DNA from: an uncultured Lachnospiraceae bacterium
Lineage (GTDB): Bacteria; Bacillota; Clostridia; Lachnospirales; Lachnospiraceae
Direction: 5' to 3'
NCBI GenBank assembly: GCA_946414885.1
Contig: CAMKQH010000006.1
Coordinates: 1 to 64,000 of the forward strand
DNA: 64,000 nt
In this document: piece after piece, positions 53,397-61,155 of the stretch
Layout of the letters: every line of letters starts with the position of its first letter
Position numbering within the stretch: the first letter of the stretch is position 1
Position numbers and translations under genes: made by a program
The notes under the pieces: generated by a model
Seen by the model: the letters and a program-made list of their open reading frames with translations, nothing else
Databases searched by the model: none
What the model was told of the DNA's origin: nothing

Positions 53397-54074
53397 ATGT
53401 ATAAGATTATGATCGTGGAAGATGAGCCCGGAATCCGGGAGTCCGTGGCGCAGCAGCTGAGAAGCTGGGACATGGACGTAAAGATCGTGGAGGATTTCCG
53501 GAAGGTAACGGCGGAATTTGCGGAGTATGCGCCACATCTGGTGCTTTTGGACATTTCCCTTCCATTTATGAATGGATATCATTGGTGTAAGGAGATCCGC
53601 GCCACGTCAAAGGTCCCCATCATTTTTGTTTCCTCTGCCGCGGACAACATGAATATCGTCATGGCCATGACCATGGGGGCGGATGATTTCATTGCAAAGC
53701 CCTTTGACGGCAGTGTTCTGGTGGCGAAGGTGCAGGCGCTGCTCCGCAGAACCTATGATTTTGCAGAAAGCGTTGCAGTGATGGAGCACCGCGGCGCCCT
53801 TCTGAATACGGAGGACGGGAGTCTTAGCTTTTCGGGGGAAAAGATACCGCTGTCAAAAAATGAATTTAGGATTCTCATGGTGCTCATGAAGAATAAGGGA
53901 AAGATCGTGAGCCGCGAGAAGCTCATGGAGGCGCTCTGGCAGACGGATTCCTTTGTGGATGAGAACGCGCTGACGGTCAACGTGGGACGCCTCCGCAAGA
54001 AATTAGAGCAGGCCGGATTGGATAATTTCATTGAAACAAAGTTTGGACAGGGATATTTGATCCCACAGGAGTAG
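53397..54074 (+). CDS. OmpR-family response regulator (BceR-like)
   Basis: The 225-residue protein has a receiver domain with acidic pocket E8/D9, phosphoryl acceptor Asp52 (LVLLDISLP) and Lys in FIAKPFD, then an OmpR winged-helix domain (about 130-225, LSKNEFRILMVLMKNKGKIVSREKLMEALW). The kinase starts 3 bp later and a BceAB-type transporter follows, so this is a Bce-type module that responds to wall-active peptides such as bacitracin. Confidence 0.92.
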   Translation: MYKIMIVEDEPGIRESVAQQLRSWDMDVKIVEDFRKVTAEFAEYAPHLVLLDISLPFMNGYHWCKEIRATSKVPIIFVSSAADNMNIVMAMTMGADDFIAKPFDGSVLVAKVQALLRRTYDFAESVAVMEHRGALLNTEDGSLSFSGEKIPLSKNEFRILMVLMKNKGKIVSREKLMEALWQTDSFVDENALTVNVGRLRKKLEQAGLDNFIETKFGQGYLIPQE

Positions 54075-54077
54075 AGC

Positions 54078-55064
54078 ATGAGCTTTGGAAGATTTCTTAA
54101 GGAACGCATGGGCGGCATAATCATATTTGCCGTCTGTGCAGTCATTTATTTCGTAACGTTTGCCCTGTATCATTTCCCATTACGGGCTGTTTTGTATCCT
54201 ACGTATTTTTGTGCCCTGATCCTTCTGGGCACGCTTTTTTTTCGCTATCGCAGTCAGAGGAGAAAGCATGAGCAGTTAGAGCTCCTTAAGCAACTTCCGG
54301 AGACGCTTCACGAGACGCTGGAGGAATGGCAGGAGCAGGACGACGAGGATTATCAGGAGATTCTTAGATTGTTGCAGGAGAAGCGGCTTGCGGAAAAGCA
54401 GGAGAGTCAAAATCGTTTTGCCGATGCCATGGAGTATTTTACGACTTGGGTGCATCAGATCAAGACGCCCATCGCTTCCATGCGCCTGCGCCTGGAGAGT
54501 GAGGACAGTGCTTTTGCCAGGGGGATATCAGAGGATCTTTTCCGCATAGAAAGCTACGTGGAGATGGTACTGACCTATCTTCGGCTGGATGGCGGATCCT
54601 CGGACTACGTGTTTAAGAAAACGGAGCTGGACGGCGTTGTCAAAGGGTGCCTTAGAAAATATGCCGGACAATTTATCGGGCGAGGCATCAAGCTTGTCTA
54701 TGAACCGGTGGAAATCAGCGTGGTCTCGGATGAAAAGTGGTTGTCTTTTGTGATGGAACAACTCCTTTCTAATGCTCTCAAGTATACGCAACAGGGGAGC
54801 GTGACGATCGAAATGCGAGGATCGGATACCTTATGCATTCGTGACACCGGGATCGGAATCGCGGCGGAGGATCTTCCGCGAATTTTTGAAAAGGGTTACA
54901 CAGGCTATAACGGACGCATGGACAAGCGTGCCAGTGGCTTGGGACTTTATCTTTGTAAGAGAATTTGCGAGAATCTGGGGATCCAGATCACGGCGGAGTC
55001 CGTCTTGGGAGAAGGAACCGGCTTTTATCTGAAATTTGATCTGGATAAGAAGATATTTGAATAA
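54078..55064 (+). CDS. Intramembrane-sensing histidine kinase (BceS-like)
   Basis: The 328-residue kinase has two membrane helices (about 13-31 and 38-56) with almost no outer loop, as in BceS kinases that rely on the transporter as sensor. The phospho-acceptor His lies in TTWVHQIKTPIASMRLRLE (about 125). The ATPase domain shows EQLLSNALKYT, DTGIGI and GLGLYLCKRI. Gene order regulator-kinase-ATPase-permease matches BceRSAB. Confidence 0.92.
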   Translation: MSFGRFLKERMGGIIIFAVCAVIYFVTFALYHFPLRAVLYPTYFCALILLGTLFFRYRSQRRKHEQLELLKQLPETLHETLEEWQEQDDEDYQEILRLLQEKRLAEKQESQNRFADAMEYFTTWVHQIKTPIASMRLRLESEDSAFARGISEDLFRIESYVEMVLTYLRLDGGSSDYVFKKTELDGVVKGCLRKYAGQFIGRGIKLVYEPVEISVVSDEKWLSFVMEQLLSNALKYTQQGSVTIEMRGSDTLCIRDTGIGIAAEDLPRIFEKGYTGYNGRMDKRASGLGLYLCKRICENLGIQITAESVLGEGTGFYLKFDLDKKIFE

Positions 55065-55091
55065 AAGGTAATTGTGACAAAAACGTTAGTT

Positions 55092-55120
55092 TTGAGGAGC
55101 AAAGCGTAAGAAAATACAAT
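55092..55120 (+). promoter_or_regulatory. Candidate BceR-controlled promoter of the transporter genes
   Basis: TTGAGG (55092-55097) and TACAAT (55115-55120) are 17 bp apart. Just upstream, TGACA-N4-CGTTA (55075-55088) resembles the BceR-type half-site pattern TNACA-N4-TGTAA. The link is suggestive only. Confidence 0.45.
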
Positions 55121-55212
55121 GGAGACGAGAGAGCCGTTTTGGTAAGCTAAGATCATGAACGAAAACAACAAAAAGATTCCGGAGCCTTGATCCGGACAAA
55201 CAGGAGGCAAAA

Positions 55213-55977
55213 ATGAGTTTACTGACGGCGGAGCATTTGAAAAAGGTTTATACCACGCGCTTTGGAGGAAATCAGGTGGAAGCCCTGCGCGACGTTAACT
55301 TCACGGTAGAAAAGGGTGAGTACGTGGCGATCATGGGTGAATCCGGATCCGGAAAGACGACGCTTCTTAACATTCTCGCGTCCCTGGATCGCCCCACGGC
55401 CGGGAAGGTGATCCTTGACGGACTGGACACGGCCCAGATCAAAGAAAAGAATCTGGCGGAGTACAGAAGGGATCATCTGGGTTTTGTTTTCCAGGAGTTT
55501 AATCTTCTTGATACGTTTTCCCTGGAGGACAACATATTTCTTCCCCTGGTGCTGGCGGGAAAGAAATATGAAGAGATGAGCGAAAAGCTGAAACCCATTG
55601 CGGCAAAGCTTGGAATCACCGAACTGCTCAAAAAGTATCCTTACGAAGTTTCCGGAGGACAAAAGCAGAGGGCAGCCGTGGCGAGAGCGCTGATCAATGA
55701 TCCGAAGATCCTGCTCGCTGATGAACCGACGGGGGCGTTGGATTCCAAGGCGACGGACGAGCTGCTGGGACTCTTCAACGCCGTGAACGCGGGCGGGCAG
55801 ACGATCTTGATGGTAACCCATTCCGTTAAGGCGGCCAGCCATGCAGGCAGAGTACTGTTCATCAAAGACGGCGAAGTATTCCATCAGCTGTATCGAGGAG
55901 AACTGTCACAGGAACAGTTCTACCAGAAGATTTCCGACACCTTGACGCTTTTACAGGCGGGAGGTGAGCGCAGATGA
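55213..55977 (+). CDS. BceA-like ABC transporter ATPase
   Basis: The 254-residue ATPase has Walker A GESGSGKTT (about 42-50), the Q-loop VFQEFNLLD, signature VSGGQKQRAAVARAL and Walker B ILLADEPTGALD, typical of the MacB/LolD/BceA group that drives FtsX-type permeases. It overlaps the permease gene by 4 bp. CAGGAGG precedes the ATG. With the permease it removes wall-active peptides from lipid targets and also serves as the stimulus sensor for the kinase. Confidence 0.93.
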   Translation: MSLLTAEHLKKVYTTRFGGNQVEALRDVNFTVEKGEYVAIMGESGSGKTTLLNILASLDRPTAGKVILDGLDTAQIKEKNLAEYRRDHLGFVFQEFNLLDTFSLEDNIFLPLVLAGKKYEEMSEKLKPIAAKLGITELLKKYPYEVSGGQKQRAAVARALINDPKILLADEPTGALDSKATDELLGLFNAVNAGGQTILMVTHSVKAASHAGRVLFIKDGEVFHQLYRGELSQEQFYQKISDTLTLLQAGGERR

Positions 55978-58037
55978 AAGGATTTTTCTTCTTAAGGCTC
56001 GCCGTTGACGGGATGAAGAAGAACCGGCAGATCTACGTACCTTATCTTTTGACCTGCGTCGGCACGGTGGCCATGTTTTATATTTTGCAAAGTTTGAGCT
56101 ATTCCCCCCTCCTTGAGAAGATGAAAGGCGGCGGAAGCACTCAGATCTGTCTGTCCCTCGGAAAATTTGTGATTGCGGTTTTTTCCGTCTTGTTTCTTTG
56201 GTATTCGAACTCCTTTCTGTCGAAGCGCAGGGGGAAGGAATTTGGTCTATATAACATTCTCGGCATGGGAAAGCGCGGGCTTCGCAAGATCATGCTGTGG
56301 GAATCCCTGATGGTGACGGCAATTGGCGTGATCGGAGGTCTGTTTTTCGGTTTTTTGTTTTCGAAGTTTGCAGAGTTAGGCCTTGCAAACGCATTAAAGA
56401 TTACGTTGGAGGATTATTCTTTTGTCATCAAGGGTAACGCGTTCCTTTTTACGGTGGAGATCTATGCCTGCATTTTTGCGCTGCTTTATCTTCGGAACGT
56501 GATCAAGGTACAGCTTAGCAACCCATTGGATTTGTTTCATAGCGTAAGTCACGGGGAAAAACCGCCCAAGGCCAATTGGCTTCTGGCGCTTCTGGGACTT
56601 TTGCTTCTTGGGGCAGCGTACGTTACGGCAGTCAGCATTCAGGCACCGCTGGCGGCGCTGTTTCTCTTTTTCATTGCCGTGATCGCAGTCATCATTGCAA
56701 CCTATCTGCTTTTTATTGCGGGTTCCGTGGTATTATGCAGGCTGCTAAAGAACAATAAAAAATACTATTATCAAAAAAGACATTTTGTCTCTGTCTCGTC
56801 GATGATCTTCCGCATGAGGAGAAACGGAGCGGGATTGGCGTCCATCTGCATTCTGAGTACCATGGTGCTTGTGATGCTGTCCTCGACGGGAAGCCTGTAT
56901 TTTGGCATGGATGACGCAATGGAGAAGCGTTTTTTCAGGGATTCGGAAGTAAGTCTGAATTTTTACGGTGAAACGAAGGCCCCATCGGAAGAGAAGAAGC
57001 AGCGCGTGTTGGACGTTTTTCACAAAGAATTTGACAAGCTGGGCGTAACGCCCGAGAATGAGATCAGTTATGCCTACGTCATGACGGAGGGCGTGATTAA
57101 CGGAAGTGAAGTGGATCTCGGCGCGTCCTACAATGATGAAATGAGTGCCTTTTTTTCTGCCGATGCCTTTCGGGGTTTTTATTTCCTTGACGTGAAAGAA
57201 TATAACAAGATCGTGGGCACGGATTTATCAGTCGCTCCGGGAGAAGCGTGGCTGTATGCGAATGACTGCCAATTTTCCGGATCCTCTCTTTGCATTTCCG
57301 GAATAACCTGGCGGATCGGAGGTTTTTTGGAGAAGTCCTTCCCTCTGGGAGAGGATGAATTTAGCATTTTCCCGTCCCTTACGATCGTTGTTTCCGACCT
57401 GAACGAATTGGAAGACTTATGGAGAGTGGTTATGGCAGAGGATTATTGGATGTCACTCAGATGGTATTATGGTTATGACCTGGATGCCTCTGACGAATTG
57501 GCCTCCAAGACGCACATGGCGCTTCGAAACAGTATTGGAAGGGATGATTTAATGGCTTTCCTTAGGGACGAAGACGGAGGTTATTCCTATTTCTCCTCCT
57601 GTAAGTCAGATGAGATGAAAGGGTTTGTTGACTTATACGGCGGATTGTTTTTCCTTGGAATCCTGCTAAGCATTGCGTTCCTCTTCGCGGCGGTTTTGAT
57701 CATCTATTACAAGCAGATCGCTGAAGGCTTCGAGGATCAGGGCAGGTTTGAGATCATGCAGAAGGTTGGCATGACGACAAAGGACATTAAGAGTAGCATC
57801 AATTCGCAGGTACTCACCGTGTTTTTTGCGCCGCTTTTGATGGCCGGATTACATTTGGCCTTTGCTTATCCCATGATCTGGAAGGTACTAAAGCTATTTG
57901 GCCTCATTAATCTGGGGCACGTGATCTTTGTCACGCTGATCATTTTCCTTGCCTTTACGGTTTTCTACGTGGCAGTTTACAAGTGGACGGCGGGAACGTA
58001 TTACCGAATCGTAAACGGAAACAGAAAAGCAAAATAA
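55974..58037 (+). CDS. BceB-like FtsX-type permease
   Basis: The 687-residue permease has about ten membrane helices, arranged as one near the N terminus, a group between about 55 and 260, one near 285-305 and three at the C terminus (about 555-680). A large outer domain of about 230 residues (about 310-545) lies between; that domain is the hallmark of BceB and binds peptide antibiotic or lipid. The start overlaps the ATPase stop. A strong terminator follows at 58074. Confidence 0.9.
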   Translation: MKGFFFLRLAVDGMKKNRQIYVPYLLTCVGTVAMFYILQSLSYSPLLEKMKGGGSTQICLSLGKFVIAVFSVLFLWYSNSFLSKRRGKEFGLYNILGMGKRGLRKIMLWESLMVTAIGVIGGLFFGFLFSKFAELGLANALKITLEDYSFVIKGNAFLFTVEIYACIFALLYLRNVIKVQLSNPLDLFHSVSHGEKPPKANWLLALLGLLLLGAAYVTAVSIQAPLAALFLFFIAVIAVIIATYLLFIAGSVVLCRLLKNNKKYYYQKRHFVSVSSMIFRMRRNGAGLASICILSTMVLVMLSSTGSLYFGMDDAMEKRFFRDSEVSLNFYGETKAPSEEKKQRVLDVFHKEFDKLGVTPENEISYAYVMTEGVINGSEVDLGASYNDEMSAFFSADAFRGFYFLDVKEYNKIVGTDLSVAPGEAWLYANDCQFSGSSLCISGITWRIGGFLEKSFPLGEDEFSIFPSLTIVVSDLNELEDLWRVVMAEDYWMSLRWYYGYDLDASDELASKTHMALRNSIGRDDLMAFLRDEDGGYSYFSSCKSDEMKGFVDLYGGLFFLGILLSIAFLFAAVLIIYYKQIAEGFEDQGRFEIMQKVGMTTKDIKSSINSQVLTVFFAPLLMAGLHLAFAYPMIWKVLKLFGLINLGHVIFVTLIIFLAFTVFYVAVYKWTAGTYYRIVNGNRKAK

Positions 58038-58073
58038 CGTAAGATTGCAAAAAGAAATCCATAGTTTGCAAAA

Positions 58074-58125
58074 AAACTTTTGCATGGGCCGAGGAGCTTC
58101 CCGGCAGACGTGCAAAAGTTTTTTT
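58074..58125 (+). terminator. Terminator of the Bce-type transporter genes
   Basis: AAACTTTTGCA (58074-58084) pairs with TGCAAAAGTTT (58111-58121), with an inner GGGCCG/CCCGGC-type part, followed by a T run. Confidence 0.9.
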
Positions 58126-58172
58126 ATGGCAATTTTTGAGCAGAATTTGGCATGTTTTTGGGAGTAAAACAG

Positions 58173-58201
58173 TTGACCTTTTTGCCATGGCATATTAAGA
58201 T
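58173..58201 (+). promoter_or_regulatory. Promoter of the xylan oligosaccharide operon
   Basis: TTGACC (58173-58178) and TAAGAT (58196-58201), 17-bp spacer, lie about 50 bp before the GH8 start. Confidence 0.6.
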
Positions 58202-58250
58202 AGGATATAAGGGAAATTAGGCGCATTATGCAAATTTGGAGGAACAAAAA

Positions 58251-59411
58251 ATGCAAAAGCAGACGTATCGCAACGTGTTTGCGGAGATTGGTAAGACGGA
58301 AAAAGAGATTCAGGAAAGACTGCAGCAGATCAAGGAAGAATTCTTCTATGGACCGGACAAGGTGTATTTCACCGCCGGGGACGACATGGGTTATCTCGAG
58401 GATACCGGAAACCACGATGCGCGTACGGAAGGCATGTCCTATGGCATGATGTTCTGCGTCCAGATGGACATGAAGGAGGAGTTTGACCGCATTTGGAAGT
58501 GGGCAAAGACCTACATGTACATGGACGAAGGCTTTAACGAGGGTTATTTTGCATGGTCCTGCGCCGTGGACGGAAAGAAGAATGCATACGGACCGGCACC
58601 AGACGGTGAAGAATACTTTGCGATGGCACTGTTCTTTGCTTCCCACAGATGGGGAGACGGCGAGGGGATCTTTGATTATTCCCATGAGGCGAAGGAGATC
58701 CTGAGGGCCGTGCTTCACAAGGGAGAGAACGGAAGAGAGGGATTCCCGATGTGGAATCGAGAAAACAAGCAGATCCTTTTTGTTCCGGGCGTAGATTATA
58801 CGGATCCTTCCTATCACCTGCCGCATTTTTATGATCTGTTTGCGCAGTGGGCCTATGAGGAGGACCGAGAGTTCTGGAAGGAGGCGGCAAAGGCCAGCAG
58901 GGAATATCTTGCGAAGGCATGTCACCCCGTATCCGGCATGAATGCGGAGTATGCGGAGTTCGACGGCAGTCCCATGTCCCGACCCTTACGTTGGTCGAAG
59001 GACCGTCATGACTGGTTTTACAGTGATGCTTACAGGACGGTGGCAAACATCGGACTGGATTATGAGTGGAATGGCATTGACGTTGGTCAGCGCGTGGCTG
59101 CGGAGAGACTGCAGTATACGCTGGGCGTGGTGAACAGGGAGAATCCCTTCGTTGTCTATGAGGTTGACGGAACCCGCATTGACCAGAAGGCGCTGCATCC
59201 CGTTGGCATGATGGTGACGACGGCGCAGGGTGCGCTGGCAGTGGAAGGACCGCTGTCCCTGACAAGCCCGGATCAGACGAAGGCGCTGGCCGCCCAATGG
59301 GTTTCGAAATTTTGGAATGAACCGCTCCGCAAGGGCGACAGAAGATACTATGACAACTGTCTGTATCTGTTCGCGTTCCTGGCACTCAGCGGAAATTATA
59401 GAATTTACTAG
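58251..59411 (+). CDS. GH8 reducing-end xylose-releasing exo-oligoxylanase
   Basis: The 386-residue enzyme matches the Rex group of GH8, which removes xylose from the reducing end of xylo-oligosaccharides. DTGNHDARTEGMSYGMM holds the likely acid Glu, and RHDWFYSDAYRTVANIGLDYEW the likely base Asp. There is no signal peptide, so it works on imported oligosaccharides. GGAGG at 58238-58242 selects the ATG at 58251; the frame also opens at a TTG inside that site. An SGNH esterase and GH115 enzyme follow in the same operon. Confidence 0.92.
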   Translation: MQKQTYRNVFAEIGKTEKEIQERLQQIKEEFFYGPDKVYFTAGDDMGYLEDTGNHDARTEGMSYGMMFCVQMDMKEEFDRIWKWAKTYMYMDEGFNEGYFAWSCAVDGKKNAYGPAPDGEEYFAMALFFASHRWGDGEGIFDYSHEAKEILRAVLHKGENGREGFPMWNRENKQILFVPGVDYTDPSYHLPHFYDLFAQWAYEEDREFWKEAAKASREYLAKACHPVSGMNAEYAEFDGSPMSRPLRWSKDRHDWFYSDAYRTVANIGLDYEWNGIDVGQRVAAERLQYTLGVVNRENPFVVYEVDGTRIDQKALHPVGMMVTTAQGALAVEGPLSLTSPDQTKALAAQWVSKFWNEPLRKGDRRYYDNCLYLFAFLALSGNYRIY

Positions 59412-59424
59412 GAGGGATAAAGGA

Positions 59425-61113
59425 ATGGCAGGACCAAAGGCACCAAAGGATCCCACCGCAAAGGGGAGCAGCTTTTATATTTGCAGACAGAAGGAAGTGG
59501 CCGGAAATCCCACGCCGGACGGCAGGGGCGTACAGTTTATCTATTTGGACGGGACCAGACTCACGACGTTTGCGAGAATGGTCGGAAGTATTACGGATGA
59601 AAGCATGATCAAAAATCTGGAGACCGCTGAAGGATTTCTGAACATGGTGGCGGGCATTGGCGTCACCGTGGAGGCGGATGAACAGGACCAGGTGATCGAT
59701 TTCGCATTCCAGATGTATGGGAAGAAGGATCCGTACGGTTCAGGCGACACCATTCGCGTGCATTGCAAGCCGGACGGCATGGAGCAGATCATCTGGCTGG
59801 ATGACTATCAGTGGTGTGACGACAACGCCGTGGTTGGTCAGATGCGCTTTGAATTTGAAAAGGCGGAGAGACTTGCCACCGTTGACGTAAAGCTCTACCT
59901 GAGAGAAGGGTTCACGGCACCGGAGCAGGAAGAGCGCACGGTGATCGACGTAAATGGAGAGGCATATCAGGCAATCCTGAAGCGCTCTCTCATGAACATG
60001 GGAAATTATGCGAGGGTAAAGCGCGTGATCGACAGGGCAAAGCGCGGCGAGGAAGTGACGATCGCCTTCATTGGCGGTTCCATCACGCAGGGCGCGGGCG
60101 CCATTCCCATCCATAAGAAATCCTACGCATATCAGACTTGGGAACGCTTTAAGGCGAATTTTGGCGAGAACGTGAAGCTGATCAAGGCTGGCGTCGGCGG
60201 CACGCCTTCCGAGTTTGGCATGATCCGTTTTGAGAGGGACGTGCTCCGCGGAGGCAAGGTGAAGCCGGACCTGATCGTAATCGAATTCTCCGTAAATGAC
60301 GAGGGAGACGAGACCAAGGGCCTTTGCTATGAAAGCCTGGTGCGCAAGTGTCTGGCGCTTTCCGATGAGACGGCGGTGATCCTGATCCATGCCGTATTTG
60401 CGGATGACTGGAATCTGGAGGAGCGCCTCGGACCCGTGGGCGTAAGATACGAGGTTCCCATGGTGAGCGTTCGTCAGGGCGTGGTTCCCCAGTTTTACTT
60501 AAAGCCTGACACGGGAAGAGTGCTGACCAAGAGCCAGTTCTTCTATGACGTTTTCCATCCCACCAACATGGGGCATACCATTATGGCGGACTGTCTGATC
60601 CATTTGATGCAGCAGATCGACAAGGCGCCGGCAATGGAGGACGGGGACTGGAGAAGCAAGGAACCCGTGTTTGGCACGACGTTTGAGAACGTGGAGCTCG
60701 TTGACAAGGCATGGAAGTCAGAGCTTCTCATGGATTTAAAGCCTGGCAGCTTTAACGCGCAGGATGAGGATCTCCACAAGGTGGAGATGGATGACGAGAT
60801 CACCCCCGTGCCGGAGTTCCCAGATAACTGGCAGCATCTGGAGGGAAGCGAACCCTTTAGCGTGAAGATTAAATGTAAGGCGCTTTTGATCGTCAGCAAG
60901 GATTCCGCTTCGCCGGAATCAGGAAAGGCTATTGTTTCCGTGGATGGCAAGGAAGTATTGACGTTGGATCCAAGAGCCGTTGGCTGGACGCACTGCACGC
61001 CGCAGATCATTTGCAGGGACGACGTATCGAAGGAGAGAGTCGTGGAAGTGCGGATGATCCCGGGTGACGAGGGGAAGAAGCTGACGATTCTGGGCTTTGG
61101 CGTAGTAAGATAA
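59425..61113 (+). CDS. SGNH-family esterase, probably acetyl-xylan or glucuronoxylan deacetylase
   Basis: The 562-residue protein has an N-terminal beta-rich region of about 180 residues, an SGNH hydrolase core with FIGGSITQGAG (nucleophile Ser near 219), GVGGTPS, EFSVNDE and DVFHPTNMGH (Asp/His pair), and a C-terminal beta-sandwich-like part. The four SGNH blocks are all present. Position between GH8 Rex and GH115 makes an acetyl esterase for xylo-oligosaccharides likely. No signal peptide. AGGAGGGAT precedes the ATG at 59425; a longer frame from 59317 overlaps the GH8 gene. Confidence 0.85.
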   Translation: MAGPKAPKDPTAKGSSFYICRQKEVAGNPTPDGRGVQFIYLDGTRLTTFARMVGSITDESMIKNLETAEGFLNMVAGIGVTVEADEQDQVIDFAFQMYGKKDPYGSGDTIRVHCKPDGMEQIIWLDDYQWCDDNAVVGQMRFEFEKAERLATVDVKLYLREGFTAPEQEERTVIDVNGEAYQAILKRSLMNMGNYARVKRVIDRAKRGEEVTIAFIGGSITQGAGAIPIHKKSYAYQTWERFKANFGENVKLIKAGVGGTPSEFGMIRFERDVLRGGKVKPDLIVIEFSVNDEGDETKGLCYESLVRKCLALSDETAVILIHAVFADDWNLEERLGPVGVRYEVPMVSVRQGVVPQFYLKPDTGRVLTKSQFFYDVFHPTNMGHTIMADCLIHLMQQIDKAPAMEDGDWRSKEPVFGTTFENVELVDKAWKSELLMDLKPGSFNAQDEDLHKVEMDDEITPVPEFPDNWQHLEGSEPFSVKIKCKALLIVSKDSASPESGKAIVSVDGKEVLTLDPRAVGWTHCTPQIICRDDVSKERVVEVRMIPGDEGKKLTILGFGVVR

Positions 61114-61155
61114 TGACAATTGATTAGAGACGGAAGAACAGGAAGGTTGAACGGA